Origin: Embleya scabrispora | Lineage (GTDB): Bacteria; Actinomycetota; Actinomycetes; Streptomycetales; Streptomycetaceae | Assembly: GCF_002024165.1 (NCBI RefSeq) | Contig: NZ_MWQN01000003.1 | Span: forward strand, 248,001-312,000 | Length of the DNA stretch: 64,000 nucleotides | Reading direction: 5' to 3' | Position numbers and translations under genes: made by a program | The notes under the pieces: generated by a model | Told to the model about the DNA's origin: nothing | Databases searched by the model: none | Seen by the model: the letters and a program-made list of their open reading frames with translations, nothing else | Part shown: one piece after another, positions 1 to 9,109 of the stretch | How the letters are laid out: every line of letters begins with the position of its first letter | Position numbering within the stretch: the stretch's first letter is position 1

Positions 1-1007
1 TGCCCGCACGCCCGAATCGGCCCGCGAACCGCTTGCGATGGGTGCCCTGTTCGCGCGACGGATCACGGATCCACAGGCTATGGGGGCCACGAAAGTCGGG
101 GATACCGGAGACGGTGGAGATGCCCGCCCCGGTCAGCACCGCGAGTCGGCGCACCCGCGCCGGCCCCGGACGAATCGGCGGCCGGTCGGTCGTCGACACG
201 CCGCCGGCTCCGGTGCGCCCGGCAGACCCGCCCGAGGAGACGGTCGGTCGCACGATGCCCGCCCCGATTCTGCTCGTCGAGCCGCGCCGACGCACTCGAA
301 TTCCGGGCGGGCACTGGCCACTTCGAACCGTGTATCGACCGCTGTGCACCAGCTGCCACGATCGGCAGGTGGTCGACCCCCGGCGGTCGAGGGATCACGG
401 TCGATGCGCTGCGGGTTACACTGTTGTCCGCCGCGATGTCGTGGTGTCACACGCACGGGTAGCGCTGCCGCAGCCGGGAGACACGTGCCCGACGGCGTGA
501 GGTGAAGCGAACGACCCCGGGCGCGGCGGCCCGTTCGCGTCCGGCCCCACTCGCGATCGCCGCGCCCCGCCGCAACGCCCCACCCCCGTCGGCGGCGGAA
601 GGCCGCGACAGGCGGACAAGCGGTCCGGTCCCAGCCGGCGGAGAGGGCGGCCGGGCGATGGACGGTGTCGGGGTGGGCGAGGAGTTCGACGGGAGAGCGC
701 TGCCATGGCTCGTCCGGGGCGAAGTCCATGACGAGAACGCAGCGCTCAGGTGTATCGAGATGCCGTGGACATCGCGAACCGTGCGTCGTTTGAGCTTTCC
801 GTCCGCTGCCCCGACGGTGCGCCGCAGGTCGCGCCGTGCGCCTGCGGGCAGGCGGCCGAGAGCTTCGCAAGCACCCGCTCGGCGACCGGGGGGCAGAGTC
901 TCGAGGATGGCCCGGTGACGATCGCCCGGCGTCGGTTGGGCTCGGGGGATGCCGTCGTCGTCGGGTAGGACAGCGCTGACGAAGCGGCCGAGGACGGGGT
1001 CGCGCTC
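1..1007. other. Left-edge stretch without a supported gene
   Basis: Open frames exist on both strands, as expected at this GC content, but none gives a protein with recognisable domains, a good ribosome binding site or a globular composition. All are Arg/Pro-rich translations of the kind seen in antisense frames. A minus-strand stretch around 640-735 reads less randomly but is too short and has no start context. I see nothing reliable here, though a decayed gene is possible. Confidence 0.5.
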
Positions 1008-1574
1008 CTACGCCCCGGCGCGCTGCGCCAGGCCGTCCACGATGAGGGCCAGCCCCGCCTCGAACGCCGACTCGTTGTCGATCGTCGGGACGATCGGGTG
1101 GTCCGCTTCGACGGCGGGGCCGGTGTTCGCCTGCTCTTCCAGGACGCTGCCGACCGTGTAGCGGCCGGCGGCCAGCATCGCCATCTGGGCATCCCGTTCG
1201 GGGAGGCCGGAGGCGAGCAGGAAGCGCATCTTGTGGGCAATCCGATCGAGGTCGACGCCGCCGGGCAGGTGTCCGGAATGGAGTCGTGCGCCGTCGCGGC
1301 GCATCAGCAGGGTGCGGCGGAAGCTGCGGGTGTTCTCCAGGAACCAGTCCCGCCAGGGGTCGCCGGGCTGCGGTAGTGGAGCCGTCCCGTGGGGTGCCAT
1401 GGCGGCCTCGGCCATGGCACCGAGCAGTTCCTCCTTGTTCCGGAAGTGGTAGTAGAGCGACGGCTGTTCAACGCCCAGTCGCTTCGCCAACCGCCGGGTA
1501 CTGACGGCGTCCAGGCCGACCTCGTCCAGCAGGTCGAGGGCCTGGTCGACGACGTTCACACGGTTCACTCTCAC
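1008..1574 (-). CDS. Classical Tn10-type TetR repressor
   Basis: A 188-residue TetR-family repressor likely to control the exporter at 2061. The DNA-binding helix-turn-helix is at about residues 25-45 (RRLAKRLGVEQPSLYYHF), very close to that of the tetracycline repressor itself. The C-terminal half is also of the true TetR_C type rather than the generic family. His62, Asn81, Phe85 and His99 fall where TetR has the tetracycline/magnesium ligands His64, Asn82, Phe86 and His100. The start is GTG at 1574. A promoter-like TAGATT ends 7 bases upstream, so the mRNA may be leaderless. Two tetO-like sites lie directly upstream. The ligand is inferred to be a tetracycline-like or other polyketide, but this is not proven by sequence. 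Confidence 0.9.
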   Translation of the reverse strand: MRVNRVNVVDQALDLLDEVGLDAVSTRRLAKRLGVEQPSLYYHFRNKEELLGAMAEAAMAPHGTAPLPQPGDPWRDWFLENTRSFRRTLLMRRDGARLHSGHLPGGVDLDRIAHKMRFLLASGLPERDAQMAMLAAGRYTVGSVLEEQANTGPAVEADHPIVPTIDNESAFEAGLALIVDGLAQRAGA

Positions 1575-1580
1575 ATTGAC

Positions 1581-1609
1581 AATCTATCGGTGATAGATGA
1601 CGCTGCAAA
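1581..1609 (-). promoter_or_regulatory. Candidate promoter of the TetR gene
   Basis: On the minus strand TTTGCA (1609-1604) and TAGATT (1586-1581) are separated by 17 bases, giving a predicted transcription start at about 1574, the GTG codon itself. One operator overlaps the -10 element, so TetR binding would block its own transcription. This is an inference from spacing and consensus only. Confidence 0.5.
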
Positions 1610-1627
1610 TCTACCTATCACCGATAG
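1584..1627. promoter_or_regulatory. Paired tetO-like operators
   Basis: CTATCGGTGATAG at 1584-1596 and CTATCACCGATAG at 1615-1627 are exact reverse complements of one another, and each is itself a CTATC-NNN-GATAG palindrome. The centres are 31 bp apart, about three helical turns. The core matches the Tn10 tet operator (CTATCA-N-TGATAG type) and sits between the TetR gene and the exporter gene. This matches the two-operator layout of tetR/tetA control regions. Confidence 0.85.
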
Positions 1628-1716
1628 AAATGAGCTGTGTGCCATGAGGTACGGCACGGTCGGGAGCAAACGGGTGGGTAAAGCCGGCGTCGCCCTGGTC
1701 GCCCGCGCGGCAAGAC

Positions 1717-1754
1717 GCGGCAGGACGCGGTACTCGCGGCAGGACGCGGTACTC
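1717..1754. repeat. Perfect 19-bp tandem direct repeat
   Basis: The unit GCGGCAGGACGCGGTACTC occurs twice head to tail, with a degraded third partial copy just before it. It lies in the 430-bp leader between the tetO-like sites and the MMPL start codon. No function is evident. Confidence 0.8.
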
Positions 1755-2060
1755 GGAGTCAAGGTCTGCCGGCCCCGGCCGGAGGTGTTGGCCACGATGG
1801 TTGCCGCGTCCTGCCGCCACACGGGCTGACCGCGGTCGTACGGCGCTGTCCGGGTCGTCCGTAAGGCGCACCTCGCGCCCTGCTCGTACTCCCGTTTCAG
1901 TACGCCGCAGTGTCGGCAGTTGCCGGACGACGGCGACGCCCCCGGTCCCGAACGATGGGTCACGGCTCCGACGCCACGCGCTCGTGCGGAACACGCGGCC
2001 GGAGCGTGGCCTCGTTGCCGTTGCATCGCCCTTCCCGCTTGCTGACTGGAGCACCTCGTC

Positions 2061-4262
2061 ATGGCTTCGCTGCTCTACCGACTCGGTCGATTGTCCTTCC
2101 GACAACGCCGCTACTTCGCCCTCGTGTGGGTGGTACTCCTGGCGGCCTGCGCCTTCGCCGCGGCCACGGCGCCGGCGGCCGAGGAAGACGGCTTCTCGAT
2201 GCCGGGCACCGAATCGCAGAAGGCCTTCGACCTGTTGGACGACCGCTTCCCCGGCGGGAAATCCGAAGGTGCCGAGGCGCGGATCGTCTTCGCGGGCCCC
2301 GATGGGCGCAAGGTGACCGCCGGCGACACCAAGGCGGCCGTGGAGAAGGTCGTCGCCGCGGTCGCCGGCGGTCCCCAGGTGAAGGAGGTCCGGAACCCCT
2401 TCACGGAGGACGCCGTCAGCAAGGACGGCACTACCGCGTACGCGACCGTCACCTACAACGCGGTGAGCGACGACCTGACCGAGGCGACGAAGAAGGCCCT
2501 CATGGACGCCGTCCAGGACGGCCGGGACGCGGGCCTGACCGTGGAGGTCGGCGGGTCGGCCGTGGACGCGGGCCCCGAACTGGGCGGCGTCACCGAGCTG
2601 ATCGGCATCGGCGTCGCGGCGGTGGTGCTGTTCGTCACCTTCCGGGCGCTGGTCGCCGCCGGTCTGCCGCTGGTCACCGCACTCGTCGGTCTCGCCGCGG
2701 GGATCTGCGCGCTCGTCGCCGTGGGCACGTCCACCACGACGATCACCCTGGCACTGATGCTGGGCCTGGCCGTGGGAATCGACTACGCCCTGTTCATCGT
2801 CTCGCGCTACCGAGCCGAACGTGCCGACGGGCACACCGCGGAAGAGGCCGCCGGCGTGGCGGTGGGTACGGCGGGATCCGCCGTCGTCTTCGCCGGAGCC
2901 ACGGTCGTCATCGCGCTGGTCGGACTGTCGGTGGCGGGCGTCCCCATGCTGACCGACATGGGTCTGGCCGCGGCCGGGACGGTCGTGGTCGCCGTGCTGG
3001 TCGCGCTGACCCTGCTGCCCGCGCTGCTGGGCTTCTTCCCCCGGGCCGTGCTACCCCGCGCACACCGCGCACCAGCGCGGCCGACCGCATCCGTGAAAGA
3101 GCCCGCGGGCAGCCGCTGGGCCCGCTTCGTCATCCGCAGGGCGCCGGCCGTACTGCTGCTCAGCGTCGCGGGCCTGGGCGTGGTCGCCCTCCCGGCGCTG
3201 GACCTGCAGCTCAGCCTGCCGGGCGACGAAGCCCAGCCCACCTCGACCACCCAGCGCCGTGCCTACGACGCACTCGCCGACGGATTCGGACCCGGCTTCA
3301 ATGGGCCCCTGACCGTGGTCGTCGACGCCAGGAAAGCCGCCGATCCGAAGACGGTCGTCACCCGGGCCACACAGATCCTCACCGCCACCGCCGGCGTCGT
3401 GGACGTCTCGCCGGCCACGTTCAACGAGGCCGGCGACACCGCCGTCGTCACCGCCGTGCCCAGCACCGGTCCCGGTGCCACCGCGACCAAGGACCTCGTC
3501 AAGACCATCCGCGCCGAGGCGGACGAGCTGGAGGAGGCAGGCGCGTCCATGTGGGTGACCGGTCAGACCGCGATGAACATCGACGTCTCGAACAAGGTCA
3601 CCGCGGCGCTCGTCCCCTACCTCGCGGTCGTGGTGGGGCTGGCCATCGTGCTGCTGATGGTCGTGTTCCGCTCGGTGCTCGTACCGCTCAAGGCGGCCCT
3701 GGGCTTCCTGCTCTCGGTCGCCGCGTCGTTCGGCGTGATCGTCGCGGTGTTCCAGTGGGGGTGGCTGAGCGGCCCGCTCGGTGTCGCGCAGACCGGGCCG
3801 GTGATGAGCATGATGCCGATCTTCCTGATCGGCGTGGTCTTCGGCCTGGCCATGGACTACGAGGTCTTCCTGGTGACCCGCATCCGGGAAGCCCACGTCC
3901 GCGGCGAGCAGCCCGCCCAGGCCATCGTCACCGGCTTCCGGCACAGCGCCCGGGTCGTGGTGGCCGCCGCCGTCATCATGATCGCCGTGTTCGCCGGCTT
4001 CATCGGCATGACCGACTCGATGATCAAGATGCTGGGGCTCGGCCTCGCCTCGGCTGTCCTCTTCGACGCCTTCGTCATCCGGATGACCGTGGTCCCGGCG
4101 ACCCTCGCCCTGCTGGGCCGCACGGCGTGGTGGCTGCCTCGGTGGCTGGACCGGGTGCTGCCCGACGTGGACGTCGAGAACGGGATACCGAGCCGGCGTC
4201 CCACCACCGAACCCGCACTTCCGGCACAGATCGCTCATCGGGACGAATCCGTGAACACCTAG
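2061..4262 (+). CDS. MMPL-family (RND superfamily) exporter
   Basis: A 733-residue integral membrane transporter of the actinobacterial MMPL family, which exports lipids, pigments or drugs using the proton gradient. It has the usual duplicated layout: one transmembrane helix, an extracytoplasmic loop, then a bundle carrying the motif GLAVGIDYALFIVSRYR, repeated in the second half as GLAMDYEVFLVTRIRE. These are the family signatures with the proton-relay Asp-Tyr pair. The length is normal for the short actinobacterial members. The start is ATG at 2061. Its position opposite a tetO-controlled TetR gene suggests a ligand-induced drug or product exporter. A strong hairpin follows the stop, so it is probably transcribed alone. 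The substrate cannot be told from sequence. Confidence 0.93.
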   Translation: MASLLYRLGRLSFRQRRYFALVWVVLLAACAFAAATAPAAEEDGFSMPGTESQKAFDLLDDRFPGGKSEGAEARIVFAGPDGRKVTAGDTKAAVEKVVAAVAGGPQVKEVRNPFTEDAVSKDGTTAYATVTYNAVSDDLTEATKKALMDAVQDGRDAGLTVEVGGSAVDAGPELGGVTELIGIGVAAVVLFVTFRALVAAGLPLVTALVGLAAGICALVAVGTSTTTITLALMLGLAVGIDYALFIVSRYRAERADGHTAEEAAGVAVGTAGSAVVFAGATVVIALVGLSVAGVPMLTDMGLAAAGTVVVAVLVALTLLPALLGFFPRAVLPRAHRAPARPTASVKEPAGSRWARFVIRRAPAVLLLSVAGLGVVALPALDLQLSLPGDEAQPTSTTQRRAYDALADGFGPGFNGPLTVVVDARKAADPKTVVTRATQILTATAGVVDVSPATFNEAGDTAVVTAVPSTGPGATATKDLVKTIRAEADELEEAGASMWVTGQTAMNIDVSNKVTAALVPYLAVVVGLAIVLLMVVFRSVLVPLKAALGFLLSVAASFGVIVAVFQWGWLSGPLGVAQTGPVMSMMPIFLIGVVFGLAMDYEVFLVTRIREAHVRGEQPAQAIVTGFRHSARVVVAAAVIMIAVFAGFIGMTDSMIKMLGLGLASAVLFDAFVIRMTVVPATLALLGRTAWWLPRWLDRVLPDVDVENGIPSRRPTTEPALPAQIAHRDESVNT

Positions 4263-4273
4263 ATCCCCGGCCC

Positions 4274-4309
4274 CGTCGGGCCGCCCGAGGCGGCACGGGC
4301 GGCCCGACG
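4274..4309 (+). terminator. Strong hairpin terminator after MMPL
   Basis: Perfect 14-bp arms CGTCGGGCCGCCCG (4274-4287) and CGGGCGGCCCGACG (4296-4309) enclose an 8-base loop, 11 bases after the MMPL stop codon. There is no U tract, as is usual in streptomycetes. Confidence 0.8.
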
Positions 4310-4368
4310 CCGCCCCGCATCCGCAGGACCCATCCGAGTGCAAGGCAACGATCGACCAGGGAGCATGC

Positions 4369-5595
4369 GTGATCGCCGAATCGCGGCTGTGGGCCCGCCG
4401 CCGCCCGAGGTGGGTCGACGCCATGCTCGCCGTGGCGCTGTACGGCATCACGATCGTCTCCACGACCATGGAGCAGCCGCCCCGCATCGCCCAGTGGCCG
4501 CCGCTGCCCGCCGTGGTCGTCGCTGCGGTCTCCTCCGTTTCGTTCCTCGCCCACCGCGGATTCCCGCGCCTTACGGTGGCAGCCACCACCGCGTGCTGTG
4601 CCGGCCTGGGCGCGATGGGCGCCTCGCTGGGCTATCAGTTCAGCTCCACCATCACCGGCACCGCCATGGCGGCCCTGTACTCCCTCGTGTGGCGCACCGA
4701 CCAACACACCGCCGGCCGCTACACCGCCGCCTGCTGCCTCGTCCTGTTCGCCGTCTCCGTCATCTGGGCACCGAACGGCACGCCCATGCAGGCCGAGCAG
4801 GTAGGGCTCGTCGGCTTCGTCCTGCTGTCCGCTGCCGTCGCCGACTCCGCACGCACGCGACGCGACTACATCGCCGCCGTGGAGGCACGCGCAGAACTCG
4901 CCGAGCGTACCCGGGAGGACGAGGCACGCCTTCGGGTGAGCGCCGAACGGATGCGCATCGCCCGGGAGTTGCACGACGTCGTCGCGCACCACATCACTCT
5001 CGCGCACGCCCAGGCCGCCACCGCCGACTATCTGCTGCCCACCAAGCCGGATCAGGCGCAGCTCGCGAGGAGCAATCTCACCGCCACCCTGACCTCCGCG
5101 TTGCGGGAGCTTCGGGCAACGGTGGGGCTGCTGCGCCAGACCGGGGACGAGGCGGCGCCGCCGGAACCCGCGCCCGGCCTGACCCGGCTCCCCGCGCTCC
5201 TCGCCTCCTTCGAAAACGCCGGCCTGACCGTCCGACTCACCTGCGACGGCGCTCGGCGGTCGCTGTCTCCGCGTGTCGACCTGACGGCCTACCGGATCGT
5301 GCAGGAGGCGCTGACCAACGTCACCAAGCACGCGCATACGACGACGGCCTCGGTCCGCCTCACCTACACGAGCCGCCTCCTGACCATCACGATCAGGGAC
5401 GACGGGCGGCGGCGAACACCGACCGACACATCCGGCTACGGACTCATCGGCATGCGGGAGCGCGCCCAGGCCGTCGGTGGACGTCTGCGGGCCCAGCCCC
5501 GCACCGGCACCGGATTCGAGGTGATCGCGCAGCTTCCCACCGCCGCGTCACGTCCCGCGGACGTTCCGCTCACCGACCACGAGGACGGCGAATGA
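4369..5595 (+). CDS. NarL-type sensor histidine kinase
   Basis: A 408-residue membrane sensor kinase of the HisKA_3 class. The first ~160 residues hold about five or six hydrophobic segments with only short loops, so sensing is probably in or at the membrane. The dimerisation/phosphoacceptor segment is RIARELHDVVAHH, with His202 as the phosphorylated residue. An HATPase_c domain follows with TNVTKHA (N box), a short IRDDG (G1) and YGLIGMRERA (G2). The GTG start at 4369 is preceded by a GACCAGGGAGC ribosome binding site. The stop overlaps the start of the response regulator (ATGA at 5592-5595), so the two are translationally coupled. The DesK/NarX-type architecture is typical of streptomycete systems next to exporters. 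The target genes are unknown. Confidence 0.93.
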   Translation: MIAESRLWARRRPRWVDAMLAVALYGITIVSTTMEQPPRIAQWPPLPAVVVAAVSSVSFLAHRGFPRLTVAATTACCAGLGAMGASLGYQFSSTITGTAMAALYSLVWRTDQHTAGRYTAACCLVLFAVSVIWAPNGTPMQAEQVGLVGFVLLSAAVADSARTRRDYIAAVEARAELAERTREDEARLRVSAERMRIARELHDVVAHHITLAHAQAATADYLLPTKPDQAQLARSNLTATLTSALRELRATVGLLRQTGDEAAPPEPAPGLTRLPALLASFENAGLTVRLTCDGARRSLSPRVDLTAYRIVQEALTNVTKHAHTTTASVRLTYTSRLLTITIRDDGRRRTPTDTSGYGLIGMRERAQAVGGRLRAQPRTGTGFEVIAQLPTAASRPADVPLTDHEDGE

Positions 5596-6289
5596 CGATC
5601 CGGGTCCTGCTCGCCGACGACCAGGCACTCCTTGCCGGAACCTTTCGAATCCTCATCGACGCCGACGACGACATGGAAGTCGTCGGCGTCGCGGGCGACG
5701 GCATCCAGGCCGTGCGGCTGGCCCGCGCCACCACCCCGGATGTCGTGGTCATGGACATCGGAATGCCGGGCAAGGACGGTCTGACCGCCGCCGAGGAGAT
5801 CACCCACGACGAGACCCTCACGGACACCCGCATCCTCGTCCTCACCACTTTCGAAACCGACGAGCACGTGACCAGGGCCCTGCGTGCCGGCGTGAGCGGC
5901 TTCCTGGGCAAGGGCGTCGACCCCGCCGAATTCCTCGGCGCCATCCGCACCGTGGCGGCCGGAGACATGATCCTGTCCTCGTCGGCGACCCACGCCGTGG
6001 TCACCCGCTACCTCGCCGGCCCCGCCTTCGCGACGACGACTCCCTCGGCGCTCGGGACCCTCACCCCCGAGAACGCGAGGTCCTGGCCCTGGCCGCCGGA
6101 GGCCTCACCAACGACGAGATCGCCGAATGCCTGTACGTCAGCCCGCTGACCGTGCGCACCTTCATCCAGCGCATCATGGCCAAGCTCGACGCCCGCCACC
6201 GCGCCCAACTCGTGGCCATCGCCTACCAAACCGGTTTCGTACACGTACACCAACCCCCTCGGCCGGGCCCGGGGAGCGCGAGGGGGTGA
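5592..6289 (+). pseudogene. NarL/LuxR response regulator with a one-base frameshift
   Basis: The cognate response regulator of the kinase at 4369. The receiver domain is intact: Asp9/Asp10, phosphoacceptor Asp55 in VVVMDIGMPGKDG, and the conserved Thr and Lys further on. The frame breaks inside a run of five Cs at 6064-6068, just before the LuxR-type DNA-binding domain. In the +1-shifted frame the expected helix-turn-helix resumes at once (EREVLALAAGGLTNDEIAE, then SPLTVRTFIQRIMAKLDAR) and runs to a TGA at 6287-6289. One extra C restores a normal 232-residue protein. As written, translation stops at 6149 with a scrambled tail and no DNA-binding domain. The break is either a genuine loss-of-function mutation or a homopolymer sequencing error. 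Confidence 0.85.
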
Positions 6290-6537
6290 CGCCTCCGGGG
6301 GTGGCGCACGGATGCGCGCCGCCCGAAGACGTTTCGGGTCGGACCGGCCCCGCCGGATTCGGTGGTCGGTCGATCGGGACGGCGCCCCGGTCGAGGCAGA
6401 CCGGGACCGCGATGCCCGCGACAACCAGGCCACGCCGTGACAGTCGAAACGATCACGGTCATTCGTGTCCCGACCAGCAGTGATCCGCCGCACGGAAGGG
6501 GCGCACCCCGCATTCGTGGGATCGTCAAGCGCAGGTA

Positions 6538-7851
6538 ATGTCGCGTGCCATGGAACTGCTTTCCGGGGCGAATGCCGCGCTGCCCGACGGCCCCTTGTCG
6601 ATAGACGTGACCTGGCGCCATGGGGTGGGCGTGGACGTGTCCGCGTTGTTGCTCGGCGCGCAGGGCACCGTGCGCGGGGACGCCGACATGGTGTTCTTCA
6701 ACAACCCGACATCGGAAGCCGAAGCGGTGCGCCTGACCACCGAAGGCAGCTCCGCGCGCATCGACGTGCATCCCGCTTCGATGCCCGCCGATGTCGAACG
6801 TGTCGCGATCGTCGCCGCGGTCGACGTCGATGCTCCGGCCGGCACGACGTTCGCCCAGGTCGCCGGGCTCCGCGCGGATGTGGCCGCCGGGTCGCGCACA
6901 TTCGCGTTCGCCCCCACGGGCCTCGATCGCGGCGAGACGGCCGCGGTCCTGATCGAGATATACCGGCGCGGCCCGGACTGGAAGGTCCGGGCGGTGGGAC
7001 AGGGGTACACGAGCGGACTCGCGGGCGTGGCCGTCGACTTCGGCGTCGACGTCGGTGAGGACACGACCCCGATCGCGGCACCCTCCCCCGCCCCGGTCGC
7101 GGCACCCGTTCCGCGCGCCGCCACCGAACCCGCCGCGCAACCGCCGCTAGCCCCGCGCAGGATCGACCTCGACAAGGGTGCGAGCGCCACCATCTCCCTG
7201 AACAAGAACGACGCGTCGGGCGTCGTCACGGCGACCCTGGAATGGGACGGCGGCAGCGAGGAACGCCGCGCCCAGGGCGCGGACTTGGACCTGTACGCGC
7301 TGTTCATCCCCGCCCGGGACGTGGCGGAGGCGTCCGCCGCGACGATCGGCCGAAGCATCGGGAGCAAGAGGCTCTCGAAGACCCGAGAGCGCGTGGTCGC
7401 CGCCGCGGAGGACGACCCGAGCCGGGGCGCGGTCTATTGGAATCACCTCGGCTCGTCGGCCGAGTTCCCGTACATCGCTCTCGACCGGGACGCCGTGGTG
7501 CCCGGCATCGAGACGATCCGCATCACCGAGCCCGGACAACAGGGGTTCGTGCTCATCTGCGCCTACAGCGCGCTCGGCAACGGCATGGGCAGCTTCAAGA
7601 GTTACGGGGCCAAGGCGGTCGTCGGCGACGGCAGGGGAACGACCGTCACCGCCCCCCTGTACCACGACAACGACATGTCGTACTGGGTCGCCATCGCCCT
7701 GGCGGACTTCACGGTCGCCGACGGAGTCGCGATCCATCACGTCGAGACCTACAGCGACGGAGCCTACGAGAACCGTCCGGTCCTGTTCCCGGACGGCAGC
7801 TTCGCGATGGACGTCGGGCCGATGGAGTTCAAGCTCGACGACGACATGTAG
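6538..7851 (+). CDS. Double TerD-domain stress protein
   Basis: A 437-residue protein with two TerD-like calcium-binding beta-sandwich modules. The first is at about residues 5-165, with the family-type stretch MVFFNNPTSEAEAV where TerD proteins have the F(Y/F)NN motif. A Pro/Ala-rich linker (about 180-205) leads to a second module at about 210-435 that is more TerA-like. TerD-family proteins are linked to tellurite resistance, phage and general stress responses in actinomycetes, and the biochemical activity is unsettled. The start could be ATG 6538 or ATG 6550. The second gives MELLSGAN, nearer to the usual TerD N-terminus. No other ter genes are adjacent, so this is a solitary copy. Confidence 0.75.
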   Translation: MSRAMELLSGANAALPDGPLSIDVTWRHGVGVDVSALLLGAQGTVRGDADMVFFNNPTSEAEAVRLTTEGSSARIDVHPASMPADVERVAIVAAVDVDAPAGTTFAQVAGLRADVAAGSRTFAFAPTGLDRGETAAVLIEIYRRGPDWKVRAVGQGYTSGLAGVAVDFGVDVGEDTTPIAAPSPAPVAAPVPRAATEPAAQPPLAPRRIDLDKGASATISLNKNDASGVVTATLEWDGGSEERRAQGADLDLYALFIPARDVAEASAATIGRSIGSKRLSKTRERVVAAAEDDPSRGAVYWNHLGSSAEFPYIALDRDAVVPGIETIRITEPGQQGFVLICAYSALGNGMGSFKSYGAKAVVGDGRGTTVTAPLYHDNDMSYWVAIALADFTVADGVAIHHVETYSDGAYENRPVLFPDGSFAMDVGPMEFKLDDDM

Positions 7852-8038
7852 CCAAAGTACGCCCGCCCGAACCCACTCGCGCGAAGAGAACCAGGACGGA
7901 CGCGGCGCGGCGCTGGACGCCCACGTCACCCACGCCGCCGAGTATGTGCCTGACGCGTCGGGGATCGCGGTAGCCGCACTCTTCGGGGTGGTCATCGCGC
8001 TGACGAGGATTCGTGGAACCCCGGCGGGATCGGAGCGT

Positions 8039-8683
8039 TCACCGAGATCCGGCACCGGTGGACGTGACGGTGGGCGGCATGCGGATCGGCGCGCTGCCGC
8101 ACCGGAAGGCCGTCCTCTCGAAGACCCCTGCGGTCAGCACCACGCCCGTGAGGTGTTCCGCGAAGGCGAAGCAGGCCCGCGCCGGCACGTAGTCGTCCGG
8201 AGGATCCGGCGCGAAATCGAAGCCGGCCGCCCGCATGGCGTCGACATACCCGTCCGGATCGCTGCCCCGCCGCGACTCGGGAAGCGTCGGCTCGAACGCC
8301 AAGCGCAGGTCACCGTCCTCGGCCCACACCCACGCGTCCACGCCGTTGATGTTCACGAAGTGCGAGATCCAGCGCGTCCCCGCAGAGGCGGGCAGCGCCC
8401 GGTCCTCGGTGACGCCCAGGTAGCCGTTGGGTTCGACCACCAGTGTCCAGCTCCCCAGCTGGGCCATCGCAAGCAACTGTCGCCGGCCGTCCGACTCTTC
8501 CGGCATCGCGAACGCGGCCTCGGTGATGGCCGTGGCGCCGGTCAGCGACGGCGCCTCGGACCCGCCGAGCCGCCGCAGCACCTCGTCGGGATCCAGTCCC
8601 TCCACGAGCGTGAGGCAGCACGCTTCGGCAAGGTCGGGAAACAACTCCTCGAACCACACATACTCGGAACCCGTCGCACCCAT
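8039..8683 (-). CDS. DUF6461-type hypothetical protein
   Basis: A 214-residue cytosolic protein resembling the actinobacterial DUF6461 family. It has a Trp-Phe start of the domain, then an acidic cysteine-containing helix ending in LVEGLDPDEVLRRLGG, followed by beta-rich segments with LLAMAQLGSWTLVVEPNGY and a conserved Trp-Val-Trp stretch. The function is unknown. The family often appears as multi-copy lineage-specific genes in streptomycetes. I prefer the ATG at 8683. In-frame starts at 8695 (ATG) and 8731 (TTG) would add only residues resembling the adjacent insertion-sequence debris. Confidence 0.75.
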   Translation of the reverse strand: MGATGSEYVWFEELFPDLAEACCLTLVEGLDPDEVLRRLGGSEAPSLTGATAITEAAFAMPEESDGRRQLLAMAQLGSWTLVVEPNGYLGVTEDRALPASAGTRWISHFVNINGVDAWVWAEDGDLRLAFEPTLPESRRGSDPDGYVDAMRAAGFDFAPDPPDDYVPARACFAFAEHLTGVVLTAGVFERTAFRCGSAPIRMPPTVTSTGAGSR

Positions 8684-8760
8684 GACGTTGATCATCCACC
8701 ACGACGACGACACGACGGACGCAGCCCGCAACCCGGGAAGCGCCTTCGAGACCCGGGCTC

Positions 8761-8850
8761 CGGCACAACGGGTCGCAGGTCGCGACGCATACGTGCCTGG
8801 TCGGCCACGACGTAGGCGTCGCGGGCGTCGGTCGTGCCCCCGCCGCGGTG
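8761..8850 (-). pseudogene. IS110-family transposase remnant
   Basis: About 28 codons on the minus strand read GGGTTDARDAYVVADQARM, followed by RRDLRPV. This matches the conserved TDA(K/R)DA-VIADQAR region around a catalytic Asp of IS110-type DEDD transposases. The frame is lost on both sides and no other transposase segment or terminal repeats are seen. It lies in the otherwise empty 8684-9109 interval, directly upstream of the DUF6461 gene, and marks an old insertion. Confidence 0.7.
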
Positions 8851-9109
8851 GCCGGCGGAGGCACGCCGACCAAGCACCCTCGCGTGTAGCGGACTTCCCG
8901 CCTGACTCGACAGCACTCGTGAGTCGCGGTACACATCCGGGTCACCCGCAATGCCATGGACGCCGGCGACGAGTAGGGACGGCGCAAGGCGGTGGGATAG
9001 GAGAGGTGGTCCGCGCTCCTCTTCCTGCCTCCGGCGCGCCGGGGCGGAGGTGCCCGAGGGCGCAGAAGGCTGTCGCCGTCGTGGAGTTCGCCGGCTTTGG
9101 CCTGCCGGC

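Noticed and set aside
133-870. Minus-strand 245-codon frame at the left edge
   Set aside because: Arg-rich composition, no recognisable family and no start context.
1910-4372. 820-codon plus-strand frame overlapping the MMPL gene
   Set aside because: Arg/Gly-rich out-of-frame translation. MMPL is certain in the other frame.
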